64,000 nt of DNA from Parabacteroides sp. AM08-6 (GCF_003473295.1 NZ_QRMP01000012.1:30979-94978), one strand, 5' to 3'. Counted from the stretch's first letter, positions 9,661 to 19,017 are shown. Numbers and translations: made by a program. The notes: a model not told the origin generated them from the letters alone.

Positions 9661-10021
9661 TTTTTTCTTAATTTTTTCATTCTTCTATATGCTTTCTTAT
9701 CAATTGAATAGCTTGTCATGTACGAAAAACCCCTTTTCATAGACGAACTATCCGGAACGATAAAACAAAAATCAACAAAACCGGCAGCTCATCCTTTCGG
9801 ATAATCGGTTATCCCATATTTTTATTTCAACAAACATCCCTTAAGAAGTCTACATCGTTTCCCCTTAAAGACAATTTTTAATGTACGCGTACATTAATAT
9901 ACATCCTAATAAATACTCCTTCTTATCGACTCCGAAGAAGGTTCTTGCATAAATGAAGCCGTCCGCTCTCATAGCTACCTTTACTCCTTCAGTTCCCAAA
10001 AAAAAGTCGTTATCTCCTATT
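9661..10021. other. Intergenic stretch without a convincing gene
   Basis: AT-rich DNA. It holds an 18-bp palindrome centred on TACGCGTA (9879-9896) and a 6-bp-stem hairpin GGATAA/TTATCC near 9800. A 61-codon minus-strand reading frame (9865-10050) begins inside the neighbouring repeat cluster and has no recognisable relatives to my knowledge. I treat it as unproven. Confidence 0.5.
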
Positions 10022-10107
10022 CGTTTCACGTTCGTTGTTTTTACGTTCATCGAACGTATTTTTTGCGTTCAGCGTTCGAATTTTTTGCGTTCAGCGAACG
10101 TGAAACG
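10022..10107. repeat. Cluster of palindromic 22-23 bp tandem repeats inside an outer inverted repeat
   Basis: The outer arms CGTTTCACGTTCG (10022-10034) and CGAACGTGAAACG (10095-10107) are exact inverted copies. Between them are three degenerate units of the form T6-rCGTTCA-k-CG(A/T)(A/T)CG, each nearly palindromic, for example ACGTTCATCGAACGT. The whole block can fold into one long or three short hairpins. It lies between the DUF6383 gene and the Rpn gene. Confidence 0.75.
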
Positions 10108-10140
10108 GAAAACCACTCTTTACAAAAATATATAAACAAA

Positions 10141-10171
10141 ATAGCAGCGGTCATAAAACTACCACTGCTAT
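10141..10171 (-). terminator. Terminator of the Rpn-family gene
   Basis: On the minus strand an 11-bp stem ATAGCAGTGGT/ACCGCTGCTAT (one G-U pair) with a 9-base loop is followed by TTTTGTTTATATATTTTT. It lies 64 bp past the stop at 10235. Confidence 0.75.
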
Positions 10172-10234
10172 TCGATATATTATAAAAAGGAATCTACAAA
10201 ACTGTGATTACATCGTCACTTAAACCCTGACAAT

Positions 10235-11188
10235 TCATAAATCCTTTTGTATAGCCGCAATTGTATCCGCATCCAGTTTCGTACAATTCATAATGGTGGC
10301 GATATCCAGTCCATTCTTCGTCATATTACGAACTATCTCACGTATCGCTTCCGTTTTACCTTCGGCTAATCCTTCAGCTTTACCTTCGGCCAATCCTTCA
10401 GCTTTACCTTCGGCCAATCCTTCAGCTTTCCCTTCGGCCAATCCTTCGGCTTTCCCCTCGGCAACTCCATCCTTATAACCTTTCTCGATGGCATAATCCC
10501 AAGTGTTCTTATTATCACGATAAACCTTCAAGCATTCCTCGTATTCCTGACGCTCTTTCTTGTTGAGATTGACTATCTTAGCGAGCTTCTCCAACCTCTC
10601 GAACAAGGCTTTCTGCCCTTTAAAGGGCAATGTTTCCAAATTTTCCATATACTTTAATGTATAAAGCCAATAATCCAATCCATTAACACATGCTGACTCC
10701 TCCTTTTCAAAGTAGGGCATCTCTATATAGATTTGACGCATCAGGTTACTAACCTGACACCCCGTTTCACGGTCCGAAAAGACGATGTCGGTTCGGACCT
10801 TATCCGTTTTGCCTGATTTGAAATTCAGGAAAAATATACCGTACACAGGACAAAAACGGAACTTCCATTCCTCGCCTTTTTTATCCTGGTCACAAATCAT
10901 ACGACAAAGATAATATAAACCACGTTCATAAAAATGAGATTGGGAGGCATTTTGAACTTCTACGATAAAATAACTGCCGTCCTGGTCTTTACATCTCAAA
11001 TCGAAGACGGCCATACGGCTATCCGGACATTCGCCGGGCATCTCGACATTCAGATACGATAACTCTGTGATGATATGTTCACCTTCGAACAGGTCATTCA
11101 GCAAATCGATTAGGAGTTCTTTACTGTCTTCACGACCGAAGATGATTTTAAAGCCACGGTCCACAAAGGGATTGATAAATGTTGCCAT
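10235..11188 (-). CDS. Rpn family recombination-promoting nuclease (PD-(D/E)XK transposase-like)
   Basis: Protein of 317 residues. The N-terminal part starts with MATFINPFVDRGFKIIFG, typical of the Rpn/PDDEXK transposase-like family. The nuclease core has FDLR followed by FIVEVQ, that is the D...ExQ active site, apparently intact. After about residue 225 comes a tandem run of GLAEGKAE units (four or more copies, 24-bp DNA period), then a 39-residue C-terminal helical segment starting TEAIREIVRN. Members of this family are DNA endonucleases; in Escherichia coli some are toxic and are inhibited by a small protein translated from the 3' part of the same gene. Here an in-frame ATG (MTKNGLDIATI) follows the repeat, but separate translation is only a possibility. 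It has its own promoter and terminator, so it is a single cistron. Confidence 0.85.
   Translation of the reverse strand: MATFINPFVDRGFKIIFGREDSKELLIDLLNDLFEGEHIITELSYLNVEMPGECPDSRMAVFDLRCKDQDGSYFIVEVQNASQSHFYERGLYYLCRMICDQDKKGEEWKFRFCPVYGIFFLNFKSGKTDKVRTDIVFSDRETGCQVSNLMRQIYIEMPYFEKEESACVNGLDYWLYTLKYMENLETLPFKGQKALFERLEKLAKIVNLNKKERQEYEECLKVYRDNKNTWDYAIEKGYKDGVAEGKAEGLAEGKAEGLAEGKAEGLAEGKAEGLAEGKTEAIREIVRNMTKNGLDIATIMNCTKLDADTIAAIQKDL
10353..10462 (-). repeat. 24-bp tandem repeat inside the Rpn-family gene
   Basis: About four to four and a half units, in plus orientation built on CCTTCGGCCAATCCTTCAGC, encode GLAEGKAE. The units differ at only a few bases, so slippage could add or remove 8 residues at a time without a frameshift. 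Confidence 0.9.
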
Positions 11189-11235
11189 AGTTTTATGGTT
11201 TTAGTTGGTTGTTCATCCAACAGCGGATGATGCCC

Positions 11236-11264
11236 CAAAAGTAAACATCTATTTTGTATTTCAA
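11236..11264 (-). promoter_or_regulatory. Promoter of the Rpn-family gene
   Basis: On the minus strand TTG (11262-11264), an 18-bp spacer, then TACTTTTG (11236-11243), a full -7 match. It leaves a leader of about 40 nt. Confidence 0.65.
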
Positions 11265-11663
11265 GCTCTTTTTACTTTTTATTTTCAGTATGCGTTCTTT
11301 TGTGCCTGTTTTAATTAAAATTCAAGCATTTATTCTCTTTGTTCTTCCTGATATTATCTAAACTCTGTAAAGACGTAAACAAAAAGCTCCGGCAGTCAAA
11401 TTCGCACGATTATCAAAATGTCATTAGTAAGGCAACTAAATGGGATTAGTATGGCGGGTAAAATAAATTACCCGCGCATGTAACCCTTTTTAACATATCA
11501 ATACGACAGTGAAATACCCAAATGGAGAGCATCCTGTCAGATACTCAATACGCTTCATTGACCGATATTATCACTAAAGGAATGTTTCATTTGTATTATT
11601 TGAAGGATTTGCATAATATTGCATTTCGGACAGTGAAACAAATTTTATCCGGAAACAAACAAT
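11265..11663. other. Intergenic stretch upstream of the GSCFA gene
   Basis: No gene supported. It contains a perfect 8-bp-stem hairpin GCGGGTAA/TTACCCGC (11454-11475). An 87-codon plus-strand frame (11522-11785) overlaps the GSCFA gene in another frame and shows no protein-like features. The promoter of the GSCFA-murF operon probably lies here, but I found no full consensus match. Confidence 0.4.
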
Positions 11664-12647
11664 ATGGAACTACATACACATATCTCCATTCCAAAAGTAC
11701 CGTTTCCCTTTTCTTACCGGGAACAGACATTGCTCTTAGGTTCCTGCTTTGCGGAAAATATCGGGAAAAAACTGGAGGAAAATAAATTCAAGATAGATAT
11801 CAATCCTTTCGGGACACTCTACAACCCGGCATCCATAGCCCAAGCAATCCGGGTACTGTTGTCTCCGAAAGGATTTACCGGAGAAGATTTGTTCCGTCAT
11901 AAGGAGATGTATCATAGCTTTTCGCATCACAGCCGTTTTTCGTCTCTTTCGGAAACCGAATGTTTGAACAATATCAACAACCGGTTATTCTATTCGGCAT
12001 CAACCGTCAGGGAAGCCGGAAGAATGATTGTGACATTCGGGACAGCTTGGGTGTATAAACTGAAAAGTAATGGACAAATTGTAGCGAACTGCCATAAACT
12101 TCCGGAAAAAATGTTCGAGAGGGAAATGCTCTCCGTTCAGGATATAACAGAAGACTGGAAACAGGTATTACGCTCGTTATGGGAACAAAATCCGGAGCTC
12201 AAACTACTGTTCACCGTAAGCCCCATCCGCCATTGGAAAGATGGTGCACACGGAAACCAGCTGAGTAAAGCGACCTTGCTGCTCGCCATCGAAGAGCTGC
12301 AAAAGGAATTCCCAAAACAAATATTCTATTTCCCCGCTTATGAGATTATGATGGACGAACTCAGAGACTACCGTTTTTACGCGGACGACATGCTACATCC
12401 TTCCGCTTTGGCAGTGGAATATATCTGGCAACGCTTTACGGAAAGCATGTTATCGGACGAATCAAAAGGAATTCTTAAAGAATGGGGAGAGATACAAAAG
12501 GCTCTTAATCATAAACCATTTCAACCGGAAAGTGAGGCTTATAAGCAATTCATCTCGCAAACTTTGTTAAAGATAGAGCGACTTAACGAGAAATTCCCTT
12601 ACTTTGATAATACAAACGAAACAGAAATACTGAAAAAGAAGTTCTAA
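11664..12647 (+). CDS. GSCFA domain protein
   Basis: Protein of 327 residues with the family signature LLLGSCFAENIGKKLEENKF close to the N-terminus. The rest is a soluble SGNH-like alpha/beta protein with FTVSPIRHWKDGAHGNQLSK and a late DDMLHPSALAVEYIW block. The Ser-, Asp- and His-containing motifs suggest a hydrolase of the GDSL/SGNH fold, but the substrate is not known. It ends 12 bp before murF-alr and is very likely co-transcribed with it. Confidence 0.9.
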   Translation: MELHTHISIPKVPFPFSYREQTLLLGSCFAENIGKKLEENKFKIDINPFGTLYNPASIAQAIRVLLSPKGFTGEDLFRHKEMYHSFSHHSRFSSLSETECLNNINNRLFYSASTVREAGRMIVTFGTAWVYKLKSNGQIVANCHKLPEKMFEREMLSVQDITEDWKQVLRSLWEQNPELKLLFTVSPIRHWKDGAHGNQLSKATLLLAIEELQKEFPKQIFYFPAYEIMMDELRDYRFYADDMLHPSALAVEYIWQRFTESMLSDESKGILKEWGEIQKALNHKPFQPESEAYKQFISQTLLKIERLNEKFPYFDNTNETEILKKKF

Positions 12648-12659
12648 ACAAAATAAAGA

Positions 12660-15125
12660 ATGGAATACGCAATTAAATCTATCGCCGGAATTATCGGGGC
12701 TAACGCGAGTAAGTTGCATGACGCCAAGATAAGCATTCTGCTTACCGATAGCCGTCGTCTTTCTTTCCCGGAGCAAAGTCTATTCTTTGCTCTTCAGACT
12801 AAAATGAACGACGGGCACAATTATATACAGGAATTATATAAACTCCGCGTACGGAATTTCGTGGTAAACAAAGTATTACCGGAATTTTCGTCCATGCCGG
12901 ATGCAAACTTCCTGGTCGTGAAAGACACACTGAAAGCTTTACAGAAATTAGCGGCTGCACATCGTAAACGCTTCAACATCCCGGTTATCGGCATCACCGG
13001 CAGCAATGGGAAAACGATTGTAAAAGAATTTCTTTACCAGCTGCTGCACAACGAATTCAATATTGTTCGTTCACCACGCAGTTACAACTCGCAAATCGGT
13101 GTGCCGTTATCTGTATGGCAGATGAGCGAGAAGAACACATTAGGCATTTTCGAAGCAGGTATTTCCCTTCCGGACGAGATGGAACGTTTGCAACCGATTA
13201 TTGCACCGACCATCGGTATTATCACGAATATCGGTGAGGCTCATCAGGAAAATTTCGTTTCATCCACACAGAAATGCCTTGAGAAACTGACATTATTCAA
13301 CGACTGCGAAGCTATCATATACGACGGTGACGATGCTTTTATTTCCAATTGCATCGAATCAGCCTGCCTGTCCCACAAAGCTATTACTTGGAGCCGGACG
13401 GACTCGGAAGCTCCACTCTATATCGCATCGATTGAAAAGAAAGAATCCTACACAGTCATACATTGTACCCTGTTGGGACTTGAACAGACTTATACTATCC
13501 CGTTCACAGATGATGCCTCTATTGAAAATGTCATCCACTGCATGGCTCTTATGCTGTACCTGAAACCTACAAGTGTTAACGATGCGGGAAAATTCAAACG
13601 GCTGGAACCTGTGGCCATGCGTCTGGATGTGAAACAGGGCATCAATAACTGCCTGTTGATTAACGATACATATAATTCGGATATAAATTCATTAGATATC
13701 GCACTCGACTTCCAACAAAGTCGCCAAGTTGGAAAAGATTTGAAATGTACATTAATACTATCCGATATCCTGCAATCCGGAACTTTACCCAAGTCGCTTT
13801 ACAAGAGGGTTGCAGATTTGGCACGACGGAAAAAGATTGACCGCGTTATCGGTATCGGTCGCGATTTGAAAGAATACGGTAACGTATTCGAGATGAAAAA
13901 AGAGTTTTACCTGACAACCGAAGATTTTATCAAATCGCCGTCATTCAAGAAATTCAAGAACGAACTGATATTGATTAAAGGCTCCCGTCACTTCCATTTT
14001 GAACGGATTTCGGAACTGTTGGAAAAGAAAGTACACGAGACAATTCTGGAAGTCAATCTGGACGCAGTTGTTCACAACTTCAACTATTACCGTTCGAAAC
14101 TGAAACCGGAAACGAAAATGGTTTGTATGGTGAAAGCATTCGGATACGGTGCAGGTTCTTATGAACTGGCCAAGACATTGCAGGAACACCGCTGCGATTA
14201 TCTGGCCGTTGCCGTTGCCGACGAAGGGGCTGAACTGCGCAAAGAAGGTATTTCCATCCCACTTATCGTCATGAATCCGGAATTCAGCTGTTTCAACGTC
14301 TTGTTTGAAAATCAACTGGAACCGGAAGTTTACAGTTTCCGCCTGCTCGATGCCATGATTAAGGAAACAGAACGGAGAGGTATCACCTCTTATCCTATCC
14401 ATATCAAAATCGACACGGGAATGCACAGGCTGGGATTCCAACCTTCCGACATACCAGCTATTTGTGAAAGACTCAAAGGGCAAAGCGGTGTCATAGTCCG
14501 TTCTATCTTCTCCCATTTAGTGGGGAGCGACTCTTCACAATTCGACGACTTTACTAAAAAGCAATTGGACACCTTCGCACAAGCGGCTACCGAACTGGAA
14601 ATCGGACTGGAATATAAAGTCATCAAGCATATCCTGAATTCGGCGGGTATTGAACGCTTTACTGATTATCAGATGGATATGGTTCGCTTAGGAATTGGCC
14701 TGTATGGTATCAGCGCTTCCGGACAAAAAGGTTTGCGTAATGTCAGTACCCTGAAAACGACAATCCTGCAAATACAAAACGTACCGGCAGGCGATTCCAT
14801 CGGATACAGCCGTATGAGTTATGTGAAACGCGACTCACGCATAGCTATTATCCCCATTGGATATGCCGACGGCTTGGATCGCCATTTCAGCAACGGAGGA
14901 GGCGAAGTCTCTATCAACGGACACCGTTGCCCGATTATCGGGAATATCTGCATGGATGCATGCATGATTGATGTTACGGATATTGATGCGCACGAAGGAG
15001 ATTCGGTTATCATTTTCGGAGAGGAATTGCCCGTCAACGAACTTTCGGACAAGCTAAATACGATTCCGTATGAAATCTTAACCTCTATTTCTCCGAGGGT
15101 CAAAAGGGTATATTACAGGGAATAA
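12660..15125 (+). CDS. murF-alr: Bifunctional UDP-MurNAc-tripeptide:D-Ala-D-Ala ligase / alanine racemase
   Basis: A fusion of 821 residues. Residues 1 to about 455 are MurF: ATP loop GITGSNGKT, INDTYNSDINSLDIAL, and the C-terminal domain ending FHFERISELLEKK. Residues about 460-821 are a PLP-dependent alanine racemase: the lysine that binds PLP in MVCMVKAFGYGAGS, the RLGIGLYGIS block, and the catalytic tyrosine region DSIGYSRMSYVKRDSR. The enzyme would make D-alanine and also attach the D-Ala-D-Ala dipeptide to the wall precursor. Such fusions are known in Bacteroidetes, so this one is not novel. In the ATP loop the usual GKTT reads GKTI. Confidence 0.96.
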   Translation: MEYAIKSIAGIIGANASKLHDAKISILLTDSRRLSFPEQSLFFALQTKMNDGHNYIQELYKLRVRNFVVNKVLPEFSSMPDANFLVVKDTLKALQKLAAAHRKRFNIPVIGITGSNGKTIVKEFLYQLLHNEFNIVRSPRSYNSQIGVPLSVWQMSEKNTLGIFEAGISLPDEMERLQPIIAPTIGIITNIGEAHQENFVSSTQKCLEKLTLFNDCEAIIYDGDDAFISNCIESACLSHKAITWSRTDSEAPLYIASIEKKESYTVIHCTLLGLEQTYTIPFTDDASIENVIHCMALMLYLKPTSVNDAGKFKRLEPVAMRLDVKQGINNCLLINDTYNSDINSLDIALDFQQSRQVGKDLKCTLILSDILQSGTLPKSLYKRVADLARRKKIDRVIGIGRDLKEYGNVFEMKKEFYLTTEDFIKSPSFKKFKNELILIKGSRHFHFERISELLEKKVHETILEVNLDAVVHNFNYYRSKLKPETKMVCMVKAFGYGAGSYELAKTLQEHRCDYLAVAVADEGAELRKEGISIPLIVMNPEFSCFNVLFENQLEPEVYSFRLLDAMIKETERRGITSYPIHIKIDTGMHRLGFQPSDIPAICERLKGQSGVIVRSIFSHLVGSDSSQFDDFTKKQLDTFAQAATELEIGLEYKVIKHILNSAGIERFTDYQMDMVRLGIGLYGISASGQKGLRNVSTLKTTILQIQNVPAGDSIGYSRMSYVKRDSRIAIIPIGYADGLDRHFSNGGGEVSINGHRCPIIGNICMDACMIDVTDIDAHEGDSVIIFGEELPVNELSDKLNTIPYEILTSISPRVKRVYYRE

Positions 15126-15156
15126 TTGCATATCGTGCACATTTTCCGTATATTTG
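15126..15156 (+). promoter_or_regulatory. Promoter of fabI
   Basis: TTG (15126-15128), a 20-bp spacer, then TATATTTG (15149-15156), a full -7 match. It lies just after the murF-alr stop and leaves about 20 nt before the fabI start. Confidence 0.75.
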
Positions 15157-15180
15157 TGCCGTTTAGTAAAAATAAAAGGT

Positions 15181-16038
15181 ATGAGTCATAATTTATTGAA
15201 AGGCAAGCGAGGCATTATATTCGGTGCACTGAACGACATGTCCATCGCCTGGAAAGTGGCAGAGAAAGCCGTTGAAGAAGGCGCGGTTATCACATTGAGC
15301 AATACGCCTATTGCCGTCCGGATGGGACAAGTAGATGCCTTAGCTGAAAAATTGAACGCAACAGTTATTCCCGCTGACGCAACCAGCGTGGAAGACCTTG
15401 AGGCAGTTTTCTCTAAATCAGTCGAAATATTAGGTGGTAAAATAGATTTCGTTTTACATTCCATCGGCATGAGTCCGAACGTACGTAAGAAGCGGACATA
15501 CGATGACTTGGATTACGATATGTTGAATAAAACATTGGACATATCTGCATTGTCTTTCCATAAGATGCTGCAAGTTGCCAAAAAACAAGATGCAATTGCC
15601 GATAATGGTTCGGTCGTAGCTCTTTCGTATGTAGCTGCACAACGTACATTTTTCGGATATAACGATATGGCAGATGCCAAAAGTTTATTGGAATCCATCG
15701 CCCGTAGCTTCGGATATATCTATGGACGCGAAAAAGGGGTGCGTATTAACACAATCTCCCAGTCACCAACATTGACAACAGCCGGTAGCGGTGTGAAAGG
15801 AATGGACCACCTGATGGATTTTTCAGAAAAGATGAGTCCGCTGGGAAATGCCTCAGCCGACGAATGTGCAGATTATTGCGTGATGATGTTCTCCGACTTC
15901 ACCCGCAAAGTGACAATGCAGAACCTCTACCACGACGGCGGCTTCTCGAGTATGGGCATGAGCCTTCGTGCCATGAACCAGTATAGCAAAGGTTTAGAAG
16001 AATTTACCGACGAAAACGGACATATTATATACGGGTAA
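15181..16038 (+). CDS. fabI: Enoyl-[acyl-carrier-protein] reductase (NADH) FabI
   Basis: Catalyses the last reduction of each cycle of type II fatty acid synthesis. I use the ATG at 15181 (MSHNLLKGKRG, 285 residues), because the longer frame starting at 15154 would overlap the -7 promoter element. Short-chain dehydrogenase fold: an N-terminal nucleotide-binding stretch GIIFGALNDMSIAWKVA, VLHSIGMSPN in mid-protein, and the catalytic Tyr-x6-Lys in GYNDMADAKSLLESIARSFG. It is a single cistron between its own promoter and a strong hairpin. Confidence 0.96.
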   Translation: MSHNLLKGKRGIIFGALNDMSIAWKVAEKAVEEGAVITLSNTPIAVRMGQVDALAEKLNATVIPADATSVEDLEAVFSKSVEILGGKIDFVLHSIGMSPNVRKKRTYDDLDYDMLNKTLDISALSFHKMLQVAKKQDAIADNGSVVALSYVAAQRTFFGYNDMADAKSLLESIARSFGYIYGREKGVRINTISQSPTLTTAGSGVKGMDHLMDFSEKMSPLGNASADECADYCVMMFSDFTRKVTMQNLYHDGGFSSMGMSLRAMNQYSKGLEEFTDENGHIIYG

Positions 16039-16051
16039 TCGGTAACCCCTT

Positions 16052-16078
16052 ATAAGGGCAGGAGCTACCTGCCCTTAT
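16052..16078 (+). terminator. Hairpin terminator of fabI
   Basis: A perfect 11-bp stem ATAAGGGCAGG/CCTGCCCTTAT with a 5-base loop lies 14 bp past the fabI stop. The following bases (TCATATAATAG) are AT-rich but not a T-run. Confidence 0.7.
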
Positions 16079-16106
16079 TCATATAATAGAAATCAGGACA
16101 GGCAAC

Positions 16107-16715
16107 ATGTTAACAAAAATTTATCCGGAGAACCCCAATCCCAAAGAAGTAGACAAAGTAATCGACATTTTGCGCGACGGCGGTCTTGTTATTTACCCGA
16201 CAGACACAGTCTATGCCATCGGGTGTGACGCCCTGAACGTCCGTGCTGTGGAGAAAATATGCCAGATAAAGGGGATTAATCCCCAGAAAAGTAATTTGTC
16301 TATCATCTGTTACGACCTCTCCAATCTGAGTGAATACGCCAAAGTTAGCAATACAGCCTTTAAGCTGATGAAAAAGAACCTGCCCGGCCCGTTTACTTTC
16401 ATCCTGCCAACCAGTAGTGAACTACCCAAGCTATACAAAAATAAAAAAGAGGTCGGTATCCGTGTCCCGGACAACAATATCATCCGGACACTGGTAAAAG
16501 AATTGGGTAATCCAATCCTAACGATGTCTATACACGATGACGACGATGTGATAGAATATTCGACCGACCCCGAACTGATTGAGGAAAAATATGAAAACCT
16601 GGTCGACATTGTCATTGACGGTGGTTACGGAGGCACCGAAGCGTCTACCGTAGTGGATTGTACAACCGACGAATTTGAAATTGTCCGCCAGGGAAAAGGC
16701 GAACTTCTTTATTAA
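16107..16715 (+). CDS. L-threonylcarbamoyladenylate synthase (Sua5/YciO/YrdC family)
   Basis: Makes threonylcarbamoyl-AMP for the t6A37 modification of ANN-decoding tRNAs. The protein has 202 residues, one YrdC domain. Signature segments are GGLVIYPTDTVYAIGCDA, KGINPQKSNLSIICYDLSNL, LPGPFTFILPTS, VGIRVPDN and GGTEASTVVDCT. It lacks the extra C-terminal Sua5 domain, so it is of the short TsaC/YciO type; true TsaC and YciO cannot be separated by eye. It is followed 24 bp later by dgt on the same strand. Confidence 0.9.
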   Translation: MLTKIYPENPNPKEVDKVIDILRDGGLVIYPTDTVYAIGCDALNVRAVEKICQIKGINPQKSNLSIICYDLSNLSEYAKVSNTAFKLMKKNLPGPFTFILPTSSELPKLYKNKKEVGIRVPDNNIIRTLVKELGNPILTMSIHDDDDVIEYSTDPELIEEKYENLVDIVIDGGYGGTEASTVVDCTTDEFEIVRQGKGELLY

Positions 16716-16739
16716 TCCGGATTTATAAAAACAAATACG

Positions 16740-18065
16740 ATGAATTGGAGCCAGCTTCTTTCAGGCAAACGTTTCGGTATGGAAGAATACCACGAACGTA
16801 AACACGAACGTACGGACTTTCAGCGGGATTACGACCGGTTGATATTCTCTTCTCCTTTTCGCCGCTTGCAGAATAAAACACAGGTATTCCCTCTACCGGG
16901 AAGCATCTTCGTACACAACCGTCTGACACATAGTCTGGAAGTTTCTTGCGTAGGTCGTTCGCTCGGTAATAATGTGGCAAAAGAACTCATCAAAAAGTAT
17001 CCGGAAGGCAGCATCAACTTTCCTGAAATCGGCTCGATTGTTTCTGCGGCCTGTCTGGCACACGATATGGGGAATCCTCCTTTCGGGCATTCCGGCGAAC
17101 GGGCCATCTCCGCTTATTTCTCGGAAGGAAACGGGAAAGAACTGAAAGAACGTATTCTGGAAGAAGGAGGACGTTATGACGATTTCTTGCATTTTGAAGG
17201 AAATGCAAATGCGATACGCCTGCTTACCCATCAGTTCATCGGTCGCCGTAAAGGTGGTTTTGCCATGACCTACAGTACACTTGCGTCTATTGTCAAATAT
17301 CCGTATTCATCTGTTTATGCCGGCAAAAAAGGGAAATTCGGCTTCTTCCAGTCCGAAGAGGAGACGTATTTGCGCATTGCGCATGAATTGGGTATCCGCC
17401 GTAATCCGGAAGACGAGAATAAATTTGTCCGCTATCCGCTGGTTTACTTAGTGGAAGCGGCCGATGATATCTGCTATCAGATTATGGATATTGAAGATGC
17501 CTGTAAACTACATATCCTGACAACGGAAGAAGCGATTCATCTTCTCCTTAACTTTTTTGAAAAAGAACGTCTCGACCATATCACCCGCGTCATGAAAATG
17601 GTAGACGATACAAACGAACAGATTGCCTATCTCCGTTCCTGCATTATCGGCCTGTTGGTGGACGAATGTTCCCGTATTTTCTTGGAAAATGAAGAGGGTA
17701 TCCTTAACGGTACCTATAATACCCCGTTGATAGAAAATATTTGCGGACAAGCAAAAGATGCGTATGCTACCTGCTCCCAGACAGCTTACAAAAAAATATA
17801 CAGGGCTAAAGAAGTATTGGATATAGAACTGGCCGGTTACCATATCTTCAGCAATCTGATAGATACATTGACGGAAGCCGTTATGAACCAAGGACATGCC
17901 TACAGCAAACTATTACTGCAACGTATTCCTGAACAATACGATACGAACGAGCCTACTATTTACGGGAAAGTACAATGTGTACTGGATTATATTTCAGGCA
18001 TGACGGACGTATATGCCCTCGATTTATACAGGAAGATAACCGGAATGAGCCTGCCTGCAGTATGA
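16740..18065 (+). CDS. dgt: Deoxyguanosinetriphosphate triphosphohydrolase-like HD protein
   Basis: Removes triphosphate from dGTP or other dNTPs. The 441 residues contain the family start RTDFQRDYDRLIFSSPFRRL, a first metal histidine in RLTHSLEVSCVGR, and the HD pair with neighbours in AHDMGNPPFGHSGERA. The later segment LVEAADDICYQIMDIEDA supplies the last aspartate of the H...HD...D set. All metal ligands look intact. It ends 1 bp before the convergent rsgA stop, with no visible terminator between them. Confidence 0.92.
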   Translation: MNWSQLLSGKRFGMEEYHERKHERTDFQRDYDRLIFSSPFRRLQNKTQVFPLPGSIFVHNRLTHSLEVSCVGRSLGNNVAKELIKKYPEGSINFPEIGSIVSAACLAHDMGNPPFGHSGERAISAYFSEGNGKELKERILEEGGRYDDFLHFEGNANAIRLLTHQFIGRRKGGFAMTYSTLASIVKYPYSSVYAGKKGKFGFFQSEEETYLRIAHELGIRRNPEDENKFVRYPLVYLVEAADDICYQIMDIEDACKLHILTTEEAIHLLLNFFEKERLDHITRVMKMVDDTNEQIAYLRSCIIGLLVDECSRIFLENEEGILNGTYNTPLIENICGQAKDAYATCSQTAYKKIYRAKEVLDIELAGYHIFSNLIDTLTEAVMNQGHAYSKLLLQRIPEQYDTNEPTIYGKVQCVLDYISGMTDVYALDLYRKITGMSLPAV

Positions 18066-18998
18066 TTAATATTCTTCCCGGTACTTGCTTTCCTGCTTGT
18101 CTTCCAGAATGCTTAGATAACTTTTATAGCGCGATTCGCTGATAAATTGTTCTTCTAGTGCTTTCAAAACTGCACAGCCGGGTTCATGTCGATGGGAGCA
18201 GTTATTAAACTTGCAATCATGGGAAAAATGGAAGATTTCCGGGAAATAATGAGCGATTTCCGCACCTTCCATTTCTATCGTCCCGAAACCTTTTATACCC
18301 GGAGTATCAATCAGATACCCTCCTTCCGGAAGTGGAATCATTTCAGAGAAGGTAGTGGTATGCATTCCCTTATTATGATATTCGGATATATCTCCGGTCC
18401 GTAAATTAACGCCGGGAATCAGTTTGTTGATAATCGTCGATTTACCGACCCCGGAATGTCCGGACAACAAGGTTATTTTATCTTTCAGTTCCGCTTTCAA
18501 TTCATCCAAACCGACCTCTTCGCGGGCACAAAGTTTGGAACAAGGATAACCGATAGTCGTATACAGATGGATAAGCGCGTCCAACATCGCCTGGTCTTCG
18601 CCACGATACCGGTCTATCTTATTAAAAACAAGCTTCACAGGTACCCGGTAAGCTTCGGCTGTTGCCAGAAAACGGTCGATAAAAATAGTGGTAGTTATCG
18701 GATAATTAACCGTAACAATCAGCATTGCCTGGTCTAGATTGGCTGCGATAATATGGGATTGTTTGGACAGATTGGAGGCACGACGGATGATGTAGTTTTT
18801 CCTTTCTTCTATTTTGGTTATGAATGCGGTACCTTCTGCGTTAATATCAATTTCAACCTGGTCTCCGACCGCAACTGGATTGGTTGTACGAATATCTTTC
18901 AACCGGAAATTACCTTTTATCTTACTCTCTATATCACGTCCGTCATCCGTGCGGACCGTGTACCAACTTCCGGTATTTTTAATAACCAATCCCTTCAT
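18066..18998 (-). CDS. rsgA: Small ribosomal subunit biogenesis GTPase RsgA
   Basis: A circularly permuted GTPase that acts late in 30S subunit maturation. In the 310 residues, an N-terminal OB domain is followed by G4 VFNKID, then G1 [14 protein letters not shown] and G3 DTPGIKGFG, which is the permuted order typical for the family. The C-terminal zinc site is visible as [14 protein letters not shown]. It lies downstream of frr on the same strand; the 101-bp gap holds a long inverted repeat. Confidence 0.96.
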   Translation of the reverse strand: MKGLVIKNTGSWYTVRTDDGRDIESKIKGNFRLKDIRTTNPVAVGDQVEIDINAEGTAFITKIEERKNYIIRRASNLSKQSHIIAANLDQAMLIVTVNYPITTTIFIDRFLATAEAYRVPVKLVFNKIDRYRGEDQAMLDALIHLYTTIGYPCSKLCAREEVGLDELKAELKDKITLLSGHSGVGKSTIINKLIPGVNLRTGDISEYHNKGMHTTTFSEMIPLPEGGYLIDTPGIKGFGTIEMEGAEIAHYFPEIFHFSHDCKFNNCSHRHEPGCAVLKALEEQFISESRYKSYLSILEDKQESKYREEY

Positions 18999-19017
18999 AT
19001 AAATTATAAACTAAAAA

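Noticed and set aside
9865..10050. A 61-codon minus-strand frame in the gap between the DUF6383 and Rpn genes
   Set aside because: It starts inside the palindromic repeat cluster, has no promoter of its own and no recognised family. Kept only as a remark under the intergenic entry.
10022..10107. Palindromic repeats as a CRISPR array
   Set aside because: Units are degenerate, spaced only by T-tracts, and no cas genes are present.
10353..10462. Regular 24-bp repeat as a possible CRISPR array
   Set aside because: The units are directly joined without unique spacers and are in frame within the Rpn-family gene, encoding GLAEGKAE.
11522..11785. An 87-codon plus-strand frame before the GSCFA gene
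   Set aside because: It overlaps the start of the GSCFA gene in another frame and shows no protein-like composition.
12660..15125. MurF-alanine racemase fusion as a novel gene
   Set aside because: This fusion is already known in Bacteroidetes; nothing here departs from it.
15154..15180. Longer start for FabI
   Set aside because: It would begin inside the -7 promoter element; the ATG at 15181 gives the standard N-terminus.
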